Source: Conexibacter stalactiti
GTDB taxonomy: Bacteria; Actinomycetota; Thermoleophilia; Solirubrobacterales; Solirubrobacteraceae
NCBI RefSeq assembly: GCF_035967765.1
Contig: NZ_JAYWIT010000007.1
DNA length: 64,000 nt
Reading direction: 5' to 3' (one strand)
Under the pieces are notes generated by a model. That model was not told where the DNA came from, searched no databases, and was given only the letters and a program-made list of their open reading frames with translations. Positions 52,581 to 61,071 of the stretch are shown piece after piece (positions within the stretch are counted from its first letter, which is position 1; the number at the start of each line of letters is the position of its first letter). The translations under genes were made by a program, and so were the position numbers.

Positions 52581-53219
52581 TCAGTGCGCGTCGTCGCGCT
52601 CTACGAGCTGCCCCAGTCCGGCGTCCATCAGTTCGTCGAGCAGCTGCGGCAGCTCCTCGGTCTCACCGCGGGCGATCCGCGTGTAGACGATTCCGTAGAT
52701 CCCGCCTGCGATCGCCTCGGAGACGAGGCTCGGCGCCGCGGCCCCGCGCGCTTCTTCGCGCGGAAACTCGATGAAGCGCGCGAAGTCGAGGATCGCGGCG
52801 TCGCGCCGTGAGCGCGCGAGCGGCCCGGCGGCGAGCACCTCGACGACGCACATCCGCGCGAAGGCCGGCTCGGCGGCGCAGCAGTCCAGAAACGCCAGCA
52901 GTCCCGACTCGACCCGCTCGCGCAGCGTCCGCCACTCGCCCTCGTGGTAGGCCGCGCCGACGAGCATCCGCATCCGCAGCAGGCCGGCGTCGTACGCCTG
53001 CACGAAGCAGTCTTCCTTGTTCGTGAACAGCTCATAAAACGTCTTGCGCGACATGCCGGCTCGTCTGAGCACGTGCGCGACCGACGTGTCGACGTAACCA
53101 CGCTCCCCGACCTCCGCAGCGATCGCGGTGAAGAACCGCGTTCGCTTTGCAAACAGGGAAAAGTCCTCGGGCGAGAAGTCGCCCGACAAGACGTTGTCGT
53201 TCACTGGAGCCATCTGCAT
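52581..53219 (-). CDS. TetR-family regulator
   Basis: 212-residue TetR. The HTH (GERGYVDTSVAHVLRRAGMSRKTFYELFTNKEDCF) is close to that of the neighbouring TetR, with the same SRKTFYE-x-F-x-x-KE-x-CF pattern, suggesting overlapping operators. The C-terminal domain also shares the EAIAGGIYGIVYTRI and ELMDA endings with the neighbour (EAVTGGMYEIVYGRV). TAACCT 6 bases before the ATG at 53219 indicates a leaderless transcript, and a putative operator covers its -35 region. Ligand unknown. It lies 78 bases upstream of the first TetR gene on the same strand. Confidence 0.87.
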   Translation of the reverse strand: MQMAPVNDNVLSGDFSPEDFSLFAKRTRFFTAIAAEVGERGYVDTSVAHVLRRAGMSRKTFYELFTNKEDCFVQAYDAGLLRMRMLVGAAYHEGEWRTLRERVESGLLAFLDCCAAEPAFARMCVVEVLAAGPLARSRRDAAILDFARFIEFPREEARGAAAPSLVSEAIAGGIYGIVYTRIARGETEELPQLLDELMDAGLGQLVERDDAH

Positions 53220-53225
53220 GGCGCG

Positions 53226-53272
53226 AGGTTAGTGGCTCGCCAGCGGCTTGACAACCAAAAACTCATCGTTCT
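53226..53272 (-). promoter_or_regulatory. second TetR promoter and operator
   Basis: On the minus strand TTGTCA (-35, 53249-53254) and TAACCT (-10, 53226-53231) are 17 bases apart, with the ATG 6 bases after the -10. The degenerate inverted repeat CAAAAACTCATCGTTCT (plus strand, 53256-53272) abuts the -35 and resembles the site before the other TetR gene. Confidence 0.5.
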
Positions 53273-53349
53273 ATGGTGGTCGCCCGCGCGGGTACGCGAC
53301 AGCGCCGCGCCGGGATCGACCCGCCACGGTGGGAGGGGTCTCCCGCGCG

Positions 53350-54339
53350 CTACTTGCCGAGCGCGCTGAGGTGGCTCGACTGCGTGAGGTCCTGCTCACG
53401 CAGCCAGGCGACCGTCTGGGCGATGCCGTCGCGGACGCTGATCCGCGACTCCCAGCCGAGCAGCTCTCTCGCCTTCTCGACCGACGGCCAGCGGCGCACG
53501 ACGTCGACCTCGAAGGTCGGCAGGTGCTTCAGCTCGAAGGCGGCCGGATCCTCGCCGCACGCCTCCCAGATGATCCGCGCCGTCTCGGCGATCGTCAGCT
53601 CCTCGGAGGCGGAGATGTTGAAGTCCTCGTTGAGCGCTGCCGGGTGCCCGGTCGCGACGACGATGCCGTCGGCGATGTCGTCGATGTGGGTCAGCGTGCG
53701 CGTCTGTCTGCCGGAGCCGAAGATCTCCAGCGGCTTCTGACCGCTCAAGACCTTCTTGATCACGTCCGGGACCATGTGCGCGATGCCCGGCTCGGGGTCG
53801 GGCACCTCGCCTGGTCCGTAGGCGTTGAAGGGGCGGCAGATCGTGTACGGCAGGCCGTGCTCGACGTGCGCGGCGCGGCAGTAGACCTCGCCGGTCAGCT
53901 TCGAGAAGCCGTAGGCGGAGGTCGGCACCGGGCAGTGCGGCAGGTAGGCCTCGGTCGTCGGGTACTCGGTCGCGTTCTCGAACACCATCGACGACGAGAC
54001 GTACGTGAAGCGCTCGACGCCGAGGTCGAGCGCGGCGCGGAAGACGCCGTTGTAGAGGCCGTTGTTGACCTCGGTCAGCGTGTGCGGCAGCTTGTGGAAG
54101 TTGCCGATCCCGCCGACGATCGCGGCAAGGTGGATGACGAGCGGGCAGTCCTTCATCGCCTGGCGCGCCTGCGCGACGTCGCGCAGGTCGCCGGTGTGGA
54201 TCTCGCAGCCCTCGCGCATCCACTGCGGCGCCTCGCGCTGGTCGGAGACGCGCACCTCGTAGGCGGGATCGCGCAGCAGGCGGCGGACGACAGCGGCGCC
54301 GATCGTGCCGGCGCCGCCCGTGACGAGCACACGGGTCAT
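53350..54339 (-). CDS. NAD-dependent nucleotide-sugar epimerase/dehydratase
   Basis: 329-residue extended SDR. NAD motif TGGAGTIG near the N terminus, VIHLAAIVGG, catalytic SSSMVFENATEYP and Y-x3-K in SAYGFSKLTGE are present, then RPFNAYGPGE. GGIGNFHKLPHT and the short active-site lid place it among UDP-glucose 4-epimerase-like or GDP-mannose 3,5-epimerase-like enzymes; the exact sugar is uncertain. Its ATG overlaps the stop of the nucleotide-sugar dehydrogenase (ATGA), so both act in the same donor pathway. Confidence 0.86.
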   Translation of the reverse strand: MTRVLVTGGAGTIGAAVVRRLLRDPAYEVRVSDQREAPQWMREGCEIHTGDLRDVAQARQAMKDCPLVIHLAAIVGGIGNFHKLPHTLTEVNNGLYNGVFRAALDLGVERFTYVSSSMVFENATEYPTTEAYLPHCPVPTSAYGFSKLTGEVYCRAAHVEHGLPYTICRPFNAYGPGEVPDPEPGIAHMVPDVIKKVLSGQKPLEIFGSGRQTRTLTHIDDIADGIVVATGHPAALNEDFNISASEELTIAETARIIWEACGEDPAAFELKHLPTFEVDVVRRWPSVEKARELLGWESRISVRDGIAQTVAWLREQDLTQSSHLSALGK

Positions 54340-55622
54340 GAGTGGGAGGGCTCCGTTCCGGAGATGCGGGTCAGCTCGTCGGCGAACGCGAACACCTGGC
54401 CGCTGCCGAGGCAGTTCCAGGGGTCGACGACGAGCGCGTCGTCCGCGGCCAGCGCCGCTATCGCCTGCGCCGTCGCGGGCGTCGAGAAGTCGGAGTGGTT
54501 GGCGGCGACGACGACGACGTCGGCGTCGCGCAGCGCTTCGTCGAGCGGCTGCGTCGGCGAGGCGACGTGCGGGTCGTGCACCGCGACGTCGGCCAGCTCA
54601 CGCTCCAGCAGCCGCACCAGCTTGTGCGCGAGCGAGTCGCGCTCGTCGTCGGTGTCGCGCTTGAAGGCGAGCCCGAGCACGGCGACCTTGCGATCGCGCA
54701 GCGTGCCGCCGCCGATCCGCCGCTTGAGGCCGGTGACGAGGAAGTTCGGCACCGACTCGTTGACGCGCGAGACCGCCAGCAGCATGCCGGGGGCGTTGGA
54801 GCGCTCCTCGGAGAAGGCGAAGTCCTTGCGCAGGCAGGTGCCGGCGGTGAAGCCCGGCTGCGCGAGCCCGCCGCGCGGATAGTCCTTGTTGACGAGGTCG
54901 ATCACGTCGAAGACGTTCGCGCCGTACTGCTCGCAGTCCATCATCAGCAGGTTCGGCAGCGCGAAGGTCGTGTAGCGCATGATGTTCGCCCAGATCTTCG
55001 CCAGCTCGGCCTGCACCGGCGTCGTCTGCACGATCTCGGCGTCGAAGACCTCGAACAGCGCCGCGGTGCGCGCCCCGGCCTCCTCGCCGACGCCGCCGAT
55101 GATGCACGGCAGCGTGTCGATCTCCTCGAGGAAGCGGCCGGCGGCGATCCGCTCCGGCGCGTGCGCGACGAAGATCTCCTCGCCGGCGCGCAGGCCGCGC
55201 TTGCGCTCCAGGTAGCCGGCGACGAACTCGGTCGTCCCGGGCGCGATCGTCGAGCGCAGCACGATCGTCTGGCCCGGCCGCAGCAGCGGCAGCAGGTCGT
55301 CGAGCACGGAGCGGATGTCGCTCATGTCGATCTCGATGTGCGACAGCGACGGCGTTCCAAGCGTCAGCACGATCGCGTTGGCGGCGGCGGCGTCGGTGAC
55401 CGAGGAGGTCGTCGTCAGCCGGCCGGAGGCGTGGACGCGCTCGATCAGCTCGTCGGCGCCGGTCTCCTTGAACGGCATCTGGCCGGCGGAGATCGCCCCG
55501 AGGCGGGCGGCGTCGTTGTCGACGCCGATCACGGACAGACCGCGGTCGGCGAAGCTGAGGGCGAGGGGGAGTCCGATCCGGCCGAGGCCGATGACCGCGA
55601 CGTCGGGGGCGGGGCTGCTCAC
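54336..55622 (-). CDS. UDP-glucose/GDP-mannose dehydrogenase-family protein
   Basis: 428-residue NAD-dependent 4-electron dehydrogenase that oxidises the C6 of a nucleotide sugar to a uronate. N-terminal Rossmann VAVIGLGRIGLPLALSFA, TLGTPS, STIAPGTTE, HAPERIAAG, the catalytic Cys in GFTAGTCLRKDFAF, and the C-terminal AVLGLAFKRDTDDERDS are present. HAPERI favours the WecC/UDP-ManNAc-type branch over UGD, but this is uncertain. The GTG start at 55622 has TACCCT 7 bases upstream. Paired with the epimerase it overlaps. Confidence 0.9.
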   Translation of the reverse strand: MSSPAPDVAVIGLGRIGLPLALSFADRGLSVIGVDNDAARLGAISAGQMPFKETGADELIERVHASGRLTTTSSVTDAAAANAIVLTLGTPSLSHIEIDMSDIRSVLDDLLPLLRPGQTIVLRSTIAPGTTEFVAGYLERKRGLRAGEEIFVAHAPERIAAGRFLEEIDTLPCIIGGVGEEAGARTAALFEVFDAEIVQTTPVQAELAKIWANIMRYTTFALPNLLMMDCEQYGANVFDVIDLVNKDYPRGGLAQPGFTAGTCLRKDFAFSEERSNAPGMLLAVSRVNESVPNFLVTGLKRRIGGGTLRDRKVAVLGLAFKRDTDDERDSLAHKLVRLLERELADVAVHDPHVASPTQPLDEALRDADVVVVAANHSDFSTPATAQAIAALAADDALVVDPWNCLGSGQVFAFADELTRISGTEPSHS

Positions 55623-55629
55623 CGGGACA

Positions 55630-55635
55630 AGGGTA
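55630..55635 (-). promoter_or_regulatory. -10 hexamer TACCCT, leaderless type
   Basis: TACCCT on the minus strand is 7 bases before the dehydrogenase GTG (55622), immediately after the terminator of the glycosidase gene, so the dehydrogenase-epimerase pair has its own promoter. Confidence 0.45.
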
Positions 55636-55641
55636 TCGGGT

Positions 55642-55678
55642 CGTGCGGCCCAGCCCCTGCATGGGGCTGGGCCGCACG
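55642..55678 (-). terminator. strong terminator after glycosidase gene
   Basis: A perfect 16-base stem (55642-55657 with 55663-55678, beginning CGTGCGGCCCAGCCCC) with a TGCAT loop lies 13 bases after the stop of the glycosidase gene. Confidence 0.75.
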
Positions 55679-55691
55679 GCGGGCAGGACGC

Positions 55692-57398
55692 TCAGCCGGT
55701 GAGCGGCGTCTCGCTGCCGTCCGCGAAGTACGACCAGAAGCCGGTGAGGTTGGCTGACTGGCCCTGCTTGCCGAGGAACCACGCGCCTCTGCCGCCGATG
55801 TTGCGGAAGACGCCGGGATCGTCCTGCCCGTCGCCATCCCAGTCGCCAGCGACAGGCTTGTCGCCGGGGCCGCCGTAGAACCAGCCGGTGTCGGCCGCGC
55901 TGCCGCTGAGGTTGTTCTTCACGTACCACGCGTCGCCGACGACGATGGCGATGCCGTCGCTGCCGGCGCCGTAGGGCCCGCCGCGATCCCCATCCCAGTT
56001 GCCGACGACGACCGCGTTGCCGGGATCGCCGAACGAGAAGTGGTACGCCGTCGGCCCGGACGCGTTCGTGTTGGAGAGGTGGAATGTGTTGCCTTGGCGC
56101 ACGCCGACCGTGTCGATGCCGTCGCCGTTCCAGTCGCCCGCGACCGCGGTGTCGCCGGCGCCGCCGTAGCTGAAGACGAGCGCTCTGCTGCCGTCGAGCG
56201 CCAGCGGGTCGTTCGTCAGCCACCAGGTGCCGTTGCGGAAGATTCCGGGCGTGGTGACGCCGTCGCCGTCCCAGTCGCCGAAGACCGGCTGGTCGCCGGG
56301 CTGGCCCCAGGCGACGACGCGATTGGGGTCGTTCGCGGTGTCGTACGAGAAGCGCTGTCTCCAGGTGCCGTCCTTGAACAGCATCGGTATCGGCGCGCCG
56401 TTGCGGGCGATTCTCAGCGCCGCCCGTTCGACGTCGCCGGACCCGAGCAGGCCGGAGTCCCAGCCGTTGGCGCAGGCTCTCGTGACGCCTGCGGAACGGG
56501 CGTGGTGGTAGTAGTAGACGCGCTGGACGCGCGCCGCGTAGGTGAGCGCGAAGTTGCGCAGGGTCCACATCGCGTTGCGCTGCACGGCGGCGCCCCAGAC
56601 GGGTGTGCCGCCGATCGGCTCGGTCGCGCCCGGCTGGCAGTAGAAGGCGCCGGCCTCGGTGAACCAGACGGGCGCGCCGCCGGTCGCCGCGAGGAAGCTT
56701 CTGATCTTCGTGTCGTTGTTGGAGTTGATCGCCGAGTACGGGTGCAGCGCCCAGACGCTCGGCGAGCGTGACAGTGCGTTCTTGTACGTCGTCAGATAGG
56801 TGTCGAAGCCGGTGCCGGCCGGGTCACCGTCGAGCATGTCGCCGGCGGCGACGGTGCAGGTCGCTCCGGTCCCGCAGATTCTGTCGAGCGCGTTCCAGAA
56901 TTGGGCCGCGAGCTGAGCGTCGTTCGCGGTCGGGTTGTTCTCGGTGCCCGTGCTCGAGAGCAGGTGATGGTTGGGCTCATTCCACGCGGTGAACTCGGTG
57001 ACATCTCTGAAGGTTGAGCGGAACGTCGCCACGGCCTCCTCGTACTGATCGAGCGTCGGGCCGGTGCAGGGCGGGGCCCCTTTGCCGCAGGCCGGCCCGA
57101 ATGAGATCAACGGTCTCTTGCCCAGCGATCTGACCGAGTCCAGCCAGTTCTGCGTCGCCTGCCGGGCCGGATGGGTCGTCGGCAGCTGAGCGACGTCCCA
57201 GCGGGTGATGTGGCGCATCTGTCTGACGTGCCCGAGCGACGTCGACCACCAGACGGCCGTCGGCGACCACGTGGCGACGTTCTCGTCCGCGATCCCGGTG
57301 AGCCACGTGGCCTGAGCAGAGCCCGACCACGTGAGCGCGACCGCTCCGAGCAGCAGCACCGACAGTGCGCACGAGCGCGCACGGCGAAGCGATGCCAT
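55692..57398 (-). CDS. secreted glycosidase-like protein with FG-GAP/VCBS-type repeats
   Basis: 568-residue exported protein. After a signal peptide (to about 30) comes a TIM-barrel-like domain (about 35-330) with EFTAWNEPNHHL, the Asn-Glu-Pro of clan GH-A acid/bases, and PVWFTEAGAFYC, a probable nucleophile Glu. The C-terminal 220 residues hold four or five repeats of the form GD-x-PV-x-GDWDGDG-x-x-TPGIFRNGTWWL, aspartate-rich calcium-binding propeller-like blades. Family GH5/GH39 cannot be separated by eye. It may cleave or remodel the polysaccharide made by the surrounding genes. An AGGAGAAGG site precedes the ATG. Confidence 0.85.
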   Translation of the reverse strand: MASLRRARSCALSVLLLGAVALTWSGSAQATWLTGIADENVATWSPTAVWWSTSLGHVRQMRHITRWDVAQLPTTHPARQATQNWLDSVRSLGKRPLISFGPACGKGAPPCTGPTLDQYEEAVATFRSTFRDVTEFTAWNEPNHHLLSSTGTENNPTANDAQLAAQFWNALDRICGTGATCTVAAGDMLDGDPAGTGFDTYLTTYKNALSRSPSVWALHPYSAINSNNDTKIRSFLAATGGAPVWFTEAGAFYCQPGATEPIGGTPVWGAAVQRNAMWTLRNFALTYAARVQRVYYYHHARSAGVTRACANGWDSGLLGSGDVERAALRIARNGAPIPMLFKDGTWRQRFSYDTANDPNRVVAWGQPGDQPVFGDWDGDGVTTPGIFRNGTWWLTNDPLALDGSRALVFSYGGAGDTAVAGDWNGDGIDTVGVRQGNTFHLSNTNASGPTAYHFSFGDPGNAVVVGNWDGDRGGPYGAGSDGIAIVVGDAWYVKNNLSGSAADTGWFYGGPGDKPVAGDWDGDGQDDPGVFRNIGGRGAWFLGKQGQSANLTGFWSYFADGSETPLTG

Positions 57399-57565
57399 TC
57401 CTTCTCCTGTGTTCGGCCGTCGCCGACGCCCCCATGGGTCGGCACCACGGCGGCGCGAACGTATGCGCCGCTACGTCGCCGCTTTACGGCGCAACACAAA
57501 GACGATGCGCTCGGCAGCTCCGAGCGCAGGAAAACGATCGGTGCGACCAGTGATCTGCGGTCTCA

Positions 57566-57580
57566 CGGGTCAGCGACCCG
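57566..57580 (-). terminator. hairpin after WecG-like gene
   Basis: CGGGTC-AGC-GACCCG, a 6-base stem with a 3-base loop, lies 25 bases downstream of the WecG/TagA stop; weak but well placed. The rest of the 207-base gap up to the glycosidase start shows no gene. Confidence 0.4.
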
Positions 57581-57605
57581 CTCCTGCGCGGCGGCTGCGG
57601 CTTCG

Positions 57606-58448
57606 CTACGGGCGGGTGCGTCGGGCCGCGGCCCACTGCTTCGCAAAACCCGTGACGAAGCGGGGGTTGTGGCGCGCGTAGCGCTTCCACAGCCGTCTCG
57701 GCTCCTGCTTGAGGCGGTAGAGCCACTCGAGGCCGCTGCGCTGCATCCAGCCGGGCGCCTGCGGCACGAGGCCGGCGTGGAAGTCGAAGGCGGCGCCGAC
57801 GCCGACCAGCACGGGAGCGTCGAGGCGGTCGCGCATCGCGGCCATCCACTTCTCCTGCTTCGGCACGCCGATGCCGACCCAGACGACGTCCGGGCGGGCG
57901 CGGTTGATGTCGACCGCGACCGCGTCCAGCTCGGCCTCCGACATCGCGCGGAAGGGCGGCGAGTAGCCGCCGACGATGCGCAGGCCGGGGAACCGCTGCC
58001 GCAGCCTCAGCGTCAGCTTGAAGAGCGCGCTCTGGTCGCGCCCGCCGTAGAGGTAGTGGCGCTGGCCGGTGCGGGCGGCACGCTCGCAGGCGCGGGCCAT
58101 CAGCTCGGGGCCGTACACGCGGCTGTCGATGTCGTGGCCGAGCGCGCGCAGGGCCCAGGCCAGCGGCTGGCCGTCGGGGACGGTGAAGGCCGCCCCTTCG
58201 ACGGCGCTGCGCAGCGCCTCGTCCTCGCGCGACTCCATCACCGTGTGGACGGCGGCGACGCAGACGTACTCACGCGCTCCGGTGGCGACGGCGGCGTCGA
58301 TCCAGTCGAGCGCGCGCTCGTAGTCGGTCAGCGCGAGCGGGACGTCGAGCACCGAGATCTGCTCGACGACCGGCAGCGCCGACGCCGCCACGGGCTGCGG
58401 GGCGGAGGCGGGGGAAGGAGGGATGACTTCGAAGGAGGAAGTGGACAT
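57606..58448 (-). CDS. WecG/TagA/CpsF-family glycosyltransferase
   Basis: 280-residue enzyme that adds an N-acetyl-mannosaminyl or related residue to a lipid-linked first sugar. A Pro/Ala-rich N terminus is followed by the family signatures ISVLDVPLAL, AVHTVMESRED, VPDGQPLAWALR, HYLYGGRDQ, GGYSPPF, PDVVWVGIGVPKQEKWM and GVGAAFDFHAG. The C-terminal WMQRSGLEWLYRLKQEPRRLWKRY is the amphipathic membrane-binding tail. All hallmarks of the family are intact. A structured leader with a 9-base inverted repeat lies upstream. Confidence 0.93.
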   Translation of the reverse strand: MSTSSFEVIPPSPASAPQPVAASALPVVEQISVLDVPLALTDYERALDWIDAAVATGAREYVCVAAVHTVMESREDEALRSAVEGAAFTVPDGQPLAWALRALGHDIDSRVYGPELMARACERAARTGQRHYLYGGRDQSALFKLTLRLRQRFPGLRIVGGYSPPFRAMSEAELDAVAVDINRARPDVVWVGIGVPKQEKWMAAMRDRLDAPVLVGVGAAFDFHAGLVPQAPGWMQRSGLEWLYRLKQEPRRLWKRYARHNPRFVTGFAKQWAAARRTRP

Positions 58449-58531
58449 ACGGTGGTCGCCGCGGAGACGATTTGGTGGAGAGTTCCGCCAACGTCAACGG
58501 GCCAAACAACAGAAGGTTGCGAAGTTGATCT

Positions 58532-58571
58532 GCGATTTCGTGAAAACCGCCCCGCGCGGATGCGAAATCGC
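58532..58571. promoter_or_regulatory. inverted repeat in the leader of the WecG-like gene
   Basis: GCGATTTCG (58532-58540) and CGAAATCGC (58563-58571) are perfect 9-base arms 22 bases apart in the 191-base gap upstream of the gene. The gap is distinctly less GC-rich than its surroundings. It could be an operator pair or a transcribed stem-loop. Confidence 0.45.
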
Positions 58572-58639
58572 TTGTGTGACCGAAGTTTAGGGCATGCGGA
58601 GGCGCGCGGCCGCAAGGCTGCGCCCAGCGTGCGGCGTCG

Positions 58640-60118
58640 TCATCTGCTCGCCGGCAGCAGGTTGACCGCGGGCGGCAGCACCGAGAAGCGCACCGTCGCG
58701 ATCGGCTCGGGCTGCAGCAGCGACGGCGTCGGCTGGCGGAATCTCAGCATCACGTAGGTGTCGGTCTGCGTCCGCTCCGGCGGCCCGTAGGCGCCCACCG
58801 ACGGGGCGGTGCCGACCTGCTGCGGCAGTCTCGGCGGGTCGCCGGGGCCGGTCGAGCCGGCGACCGAGACGACGTCGACCTCGCGCAGCTCTCTGCCGCC
58901 GTACGGCAGCATGTGCATCGGCCGCCGGTAGTACTGCAGCGCGACCTCGCCGTTGGCCGGCGAGATGACGATCGCGCGATCCTCGTCGGAGTCGCCGAGC
59001 GCGCGTGCGAGCCCCTTCCAATCTGGCCGCTGGTACTCCTTGTCGACCGCGACGGCGACGACGATCGCGACCGACAGCAGGGACAGCAGCGTCGCCAAGG
59101 CCGCGCCGACGCGCCAGCCGTGGCGCGGCTCGACCGTCGCGAAGCCGGCCCCGAGCGTCGCAGCCAGCGGCACCAGCGCGGGGATCAGGTTGCGCGCGTT
59201 GAGATAGTCGGCGCCGACGACCGCGCCCGCCAGCGGCAGCGCCAGGCCGCAGAGGCCGATCGCGCCGACCAGCAGCGCCCGCTCGCGCGTGCGGCGCTCC
59301 GCGTGCCGCAGCAGCAGCCACAGCGCGCCCGCTATCAGCGCGGTGCCGAGCAGGATGCTGGCGACCGCCAGCGGGCCGCGGTAGCCGAGCAGGAACTGCT
59401 TCGGGATCTGCGCGAGCCGCGTCACGATCGAGGCGCCGGCGATGTCGTAGGGGTTGTCGCGCTGCGCCAGCAGCATCGGCAGCAGCGCGAGCGCGACGAC
59501 GGCGAGCGCGCCGATCGCGGCGAGCACGGCACGCCGCCGCGGGTGTCTCCACAGCAGCCAGAGCAGCTGCGGCGCGAGCACGAAGCAGGCGAAGTAGTGG
59601 CTGCACAGCGCCAACGCCGACAGCAGCGCCCACCAGCCCAGCCAGCGCGGCCGCTCGTCGTCGAGCGCGCGCAGGAACAGCAGCAGCGAGGCGGCGCTCA
59701 GCAGCGCGACCAGCTCGTAGCTGCGCGCCTCCTGCGAGAACCACACCAGCAGCGGGTTGACGGCGATGAGCAGCGCCGTCGCGAGCCCGGCGCGGTCGCC
59801 GCCGATCCGCCGCCCGAGTGCGAAGGCGACCGGCACCAGCAGCATGCCCGCGATCGCCGAGACCAGCCGCAGACCGAACTCGCTGTCACCGACGACTCTC
59901 GTCGTGAGCCATTCGAGCACGTAGAAGAGCGGCGGGTTGCTCTCTCTGTCGGGCAGCGCGCTGAGCATGTCGCCGAACGGCAGCTGCGTCAGCTGCCACG
60001 TCGCGGCCTCGTCGAACCAGATGCTCTGCTGCCCCAGCGTCGGGATCCGCAGCAGCGCCGCGAGCAGGACGATCGCGCCGAGCGGCAGCCACGGCGGAGC
60101 GGGCGGACGACGGCTCAC
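58640..60118 (-). CDS. PMT/ArnT-like GT-C glycosyltransferase
   Basis: 492-residue membrane enzyme of the dolichyl/undecaprenyl-phosphate-sugar transferase family. About eleven hydrophobic helices; the first periplasmic loop has IWFDEAATWQLT with the catalytic acidic pair, then NPPLFYVLEWL and SQEARSYELVALLSAASL, all hallmarks of GT39/GT83 (PMT_2). The soluble C-terminal part (about 370-492) is beta-rich. It transfers a sugar from a lipid carrier to an acceptor outside the cytoplasm. It begins with a GTG at 60118, 31 bases after the FkbM gene stop. Confidence 0.88.
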   Translation of the reverse strand: MSRRPPAPPWLPLGAIVLLAALLRIPTLGQQSIWFDEAATWQLTQLPFGDMLSALPDRESNPPLFYVLEWLTTRVVGDSEFGLRLVSAIAGMLLVPVAFALGRRIGGDRAGLATALLIAVNPLLVWFSQEARSYELVALLSAASLLLFLRALDDERPRWLGWWALLSALALCSHYFACFVLAPQLLWLLWRHPRRRAVLAAIGALAVVALALLPMLLAQRDNPYDIAGASIVTRLAQIPKQFLLGYRGPLAVASILLGTALIAGALWLLLRHAERRTRERALLVGAIGLCGLALPLAGAVVGADYLNARNLIPALVPLAATLGAGFATVEPRHGWRVGAALATLLSLLSVAIVVAVAVDKEYQRPDWKGLARALGDSDEDRAIVISPANGEVALQYYRRPMHMLPYGGRELREVDVVSVAGSTGPGDPPRLPQQVGTAPSVGAYGPPERTQTDTYVMLRFRQPTPSLLQPEPIATVRFSVLPPAVNLLPASR

Positions 60119-60149
60119 GGGCGGACCGGGCTCCGGCTCATCGGACGAA

Positions 60150-60986
60150 TCACGCCGGCGCGTCGCCGTCGTCGTCCGGCCGGTCGACTCGCATGAACAG
60201 CGCGTCCTGCGGCGACAGCTGCTCCACGAAGCGGTAGCGGGCGCCGAGCAGCGCCGACATCGACGCGCGGTCGTCGTCGTCCCACGCCTCGGTCAGCAGG
60301 TAGCGCGGCGCGTGACGGGAGAAGTCGAGTCCGCGCAACGCGTTCGCCTCGTAGCCCTCGAGGTCCAGCGACATGAAGTCGATCTGCGGCGCGCCGGCTT
60401 CGTCCAGCAGCGCTGAGAGGGTGCGGCCCGGAGCAGTCACGAGCATCTCCGGCTCGAGCCCCAGCCGGAAGGCGCTCTTGACGTAGTCGCGCTCCTCGGC
60501 GACGGAGCCCTTCGAGCCGCTGACGACCGTCATCAGCCCGCCGTAGCGCAGCTCGACCTCGGTTCCCTCCAGCTCAGGCGCCACCAGCGCGGCGTGGACG
60601 ACGCGCGACGCGGGACGTTCGAGCTGCGCCTCGCGGTGGAGGTGCGGGACCGGCTCGACCAGCAGGCCGCGCCAGCCGCGGAAGCGCTCGAGGTAGTACG
60701 TGTTCGACTGGTCGAAGCCGTCGTTGGCCCCTGCCTCGACGAAGTACCCGCCCTCGATCGGGCCGAGGTACGGCTCCAGCTTGGCGTCGAGGTCGTACAG
60801 CGCCGGCCGTGAGAGGTGCTGCTCGCCGCGCGCCTCGGCCGCCCGGCGGGCGGCGCGTCTGCGGCGTCGCTGCCAGCGCATGTAGTCCGGTCCGAGACCA
60901 GACCGCTCGAACAGACGTGAGCGGCTGAGCGCCGCGCCGACCCGCAGCTTCCAGGGCGGGATCTCGTTCGGGTTCGTCGCGGTCAT
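60150..60986 (-). CDS. FkbM-family methyltransferase
   Basis: 278-residue SAM-dependent methyltransferase. The SAM motif is GGYFVEAGANDGFDQSNTYYLE (Glu-Ala-Gly-Ala-Asn-Asp-Gly), then VEPVPHLH, and the FkbM hallmark IDFMSLDLEGYEANAL; LTEAWDDD ends the core. FkbM proteins O-methylate sugars or polyketides, so modification of the polysaccharide is likely. An Arg-rich stretch (RWQRRRRRAARRAAE) near the N terminus could bind membranes or nucleic acid. TACCGT is 6 bases before the ATG. Confidence 0.9.
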   Translation of the reverse strand: MTATNPNEIPPWKLRVGAALSRSRLFERSGLGPDYMRWQRRRRRAARRAAEARGEQHLSRPALYDLDAKLEPYLGPIEGGYFVEAGANDGFDQSNTYYLERFRGWRGLLVEPVPHLHREAQLERPASRVVHAALVAPELEGTEVELRYGGLMTVVSGSKGSVAEERDYVKSAFRLGLEPEMLVTAPGRTLSALLDEAGAPQIDFMSLDLEGYEANALRGLDFSRHAPRYLLTEAWDDDDRASMSALLGARYRFVEQLSPQDALFMRVDRPDDDGDAPA

Positions 60987-61071
60987 CGGCGCACGGTATC
61001 GGCTCTCCGCGACAGGGCACCGGCACGCACGCCCACCGCCGCGCCGCGCGGTCGTCTGCAACCCTTCCGCT
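60987..61071. promoter_or_regulatory. divergent FkbM / GT4 promoter region
   Basis: TACCGT (minus, 60993-60998) is 6 bases before the FkbM ATG. Toward the GT4 gene the sequence is GC-rich and no clear -10 was found before its GTG. Confidence 0.4.
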
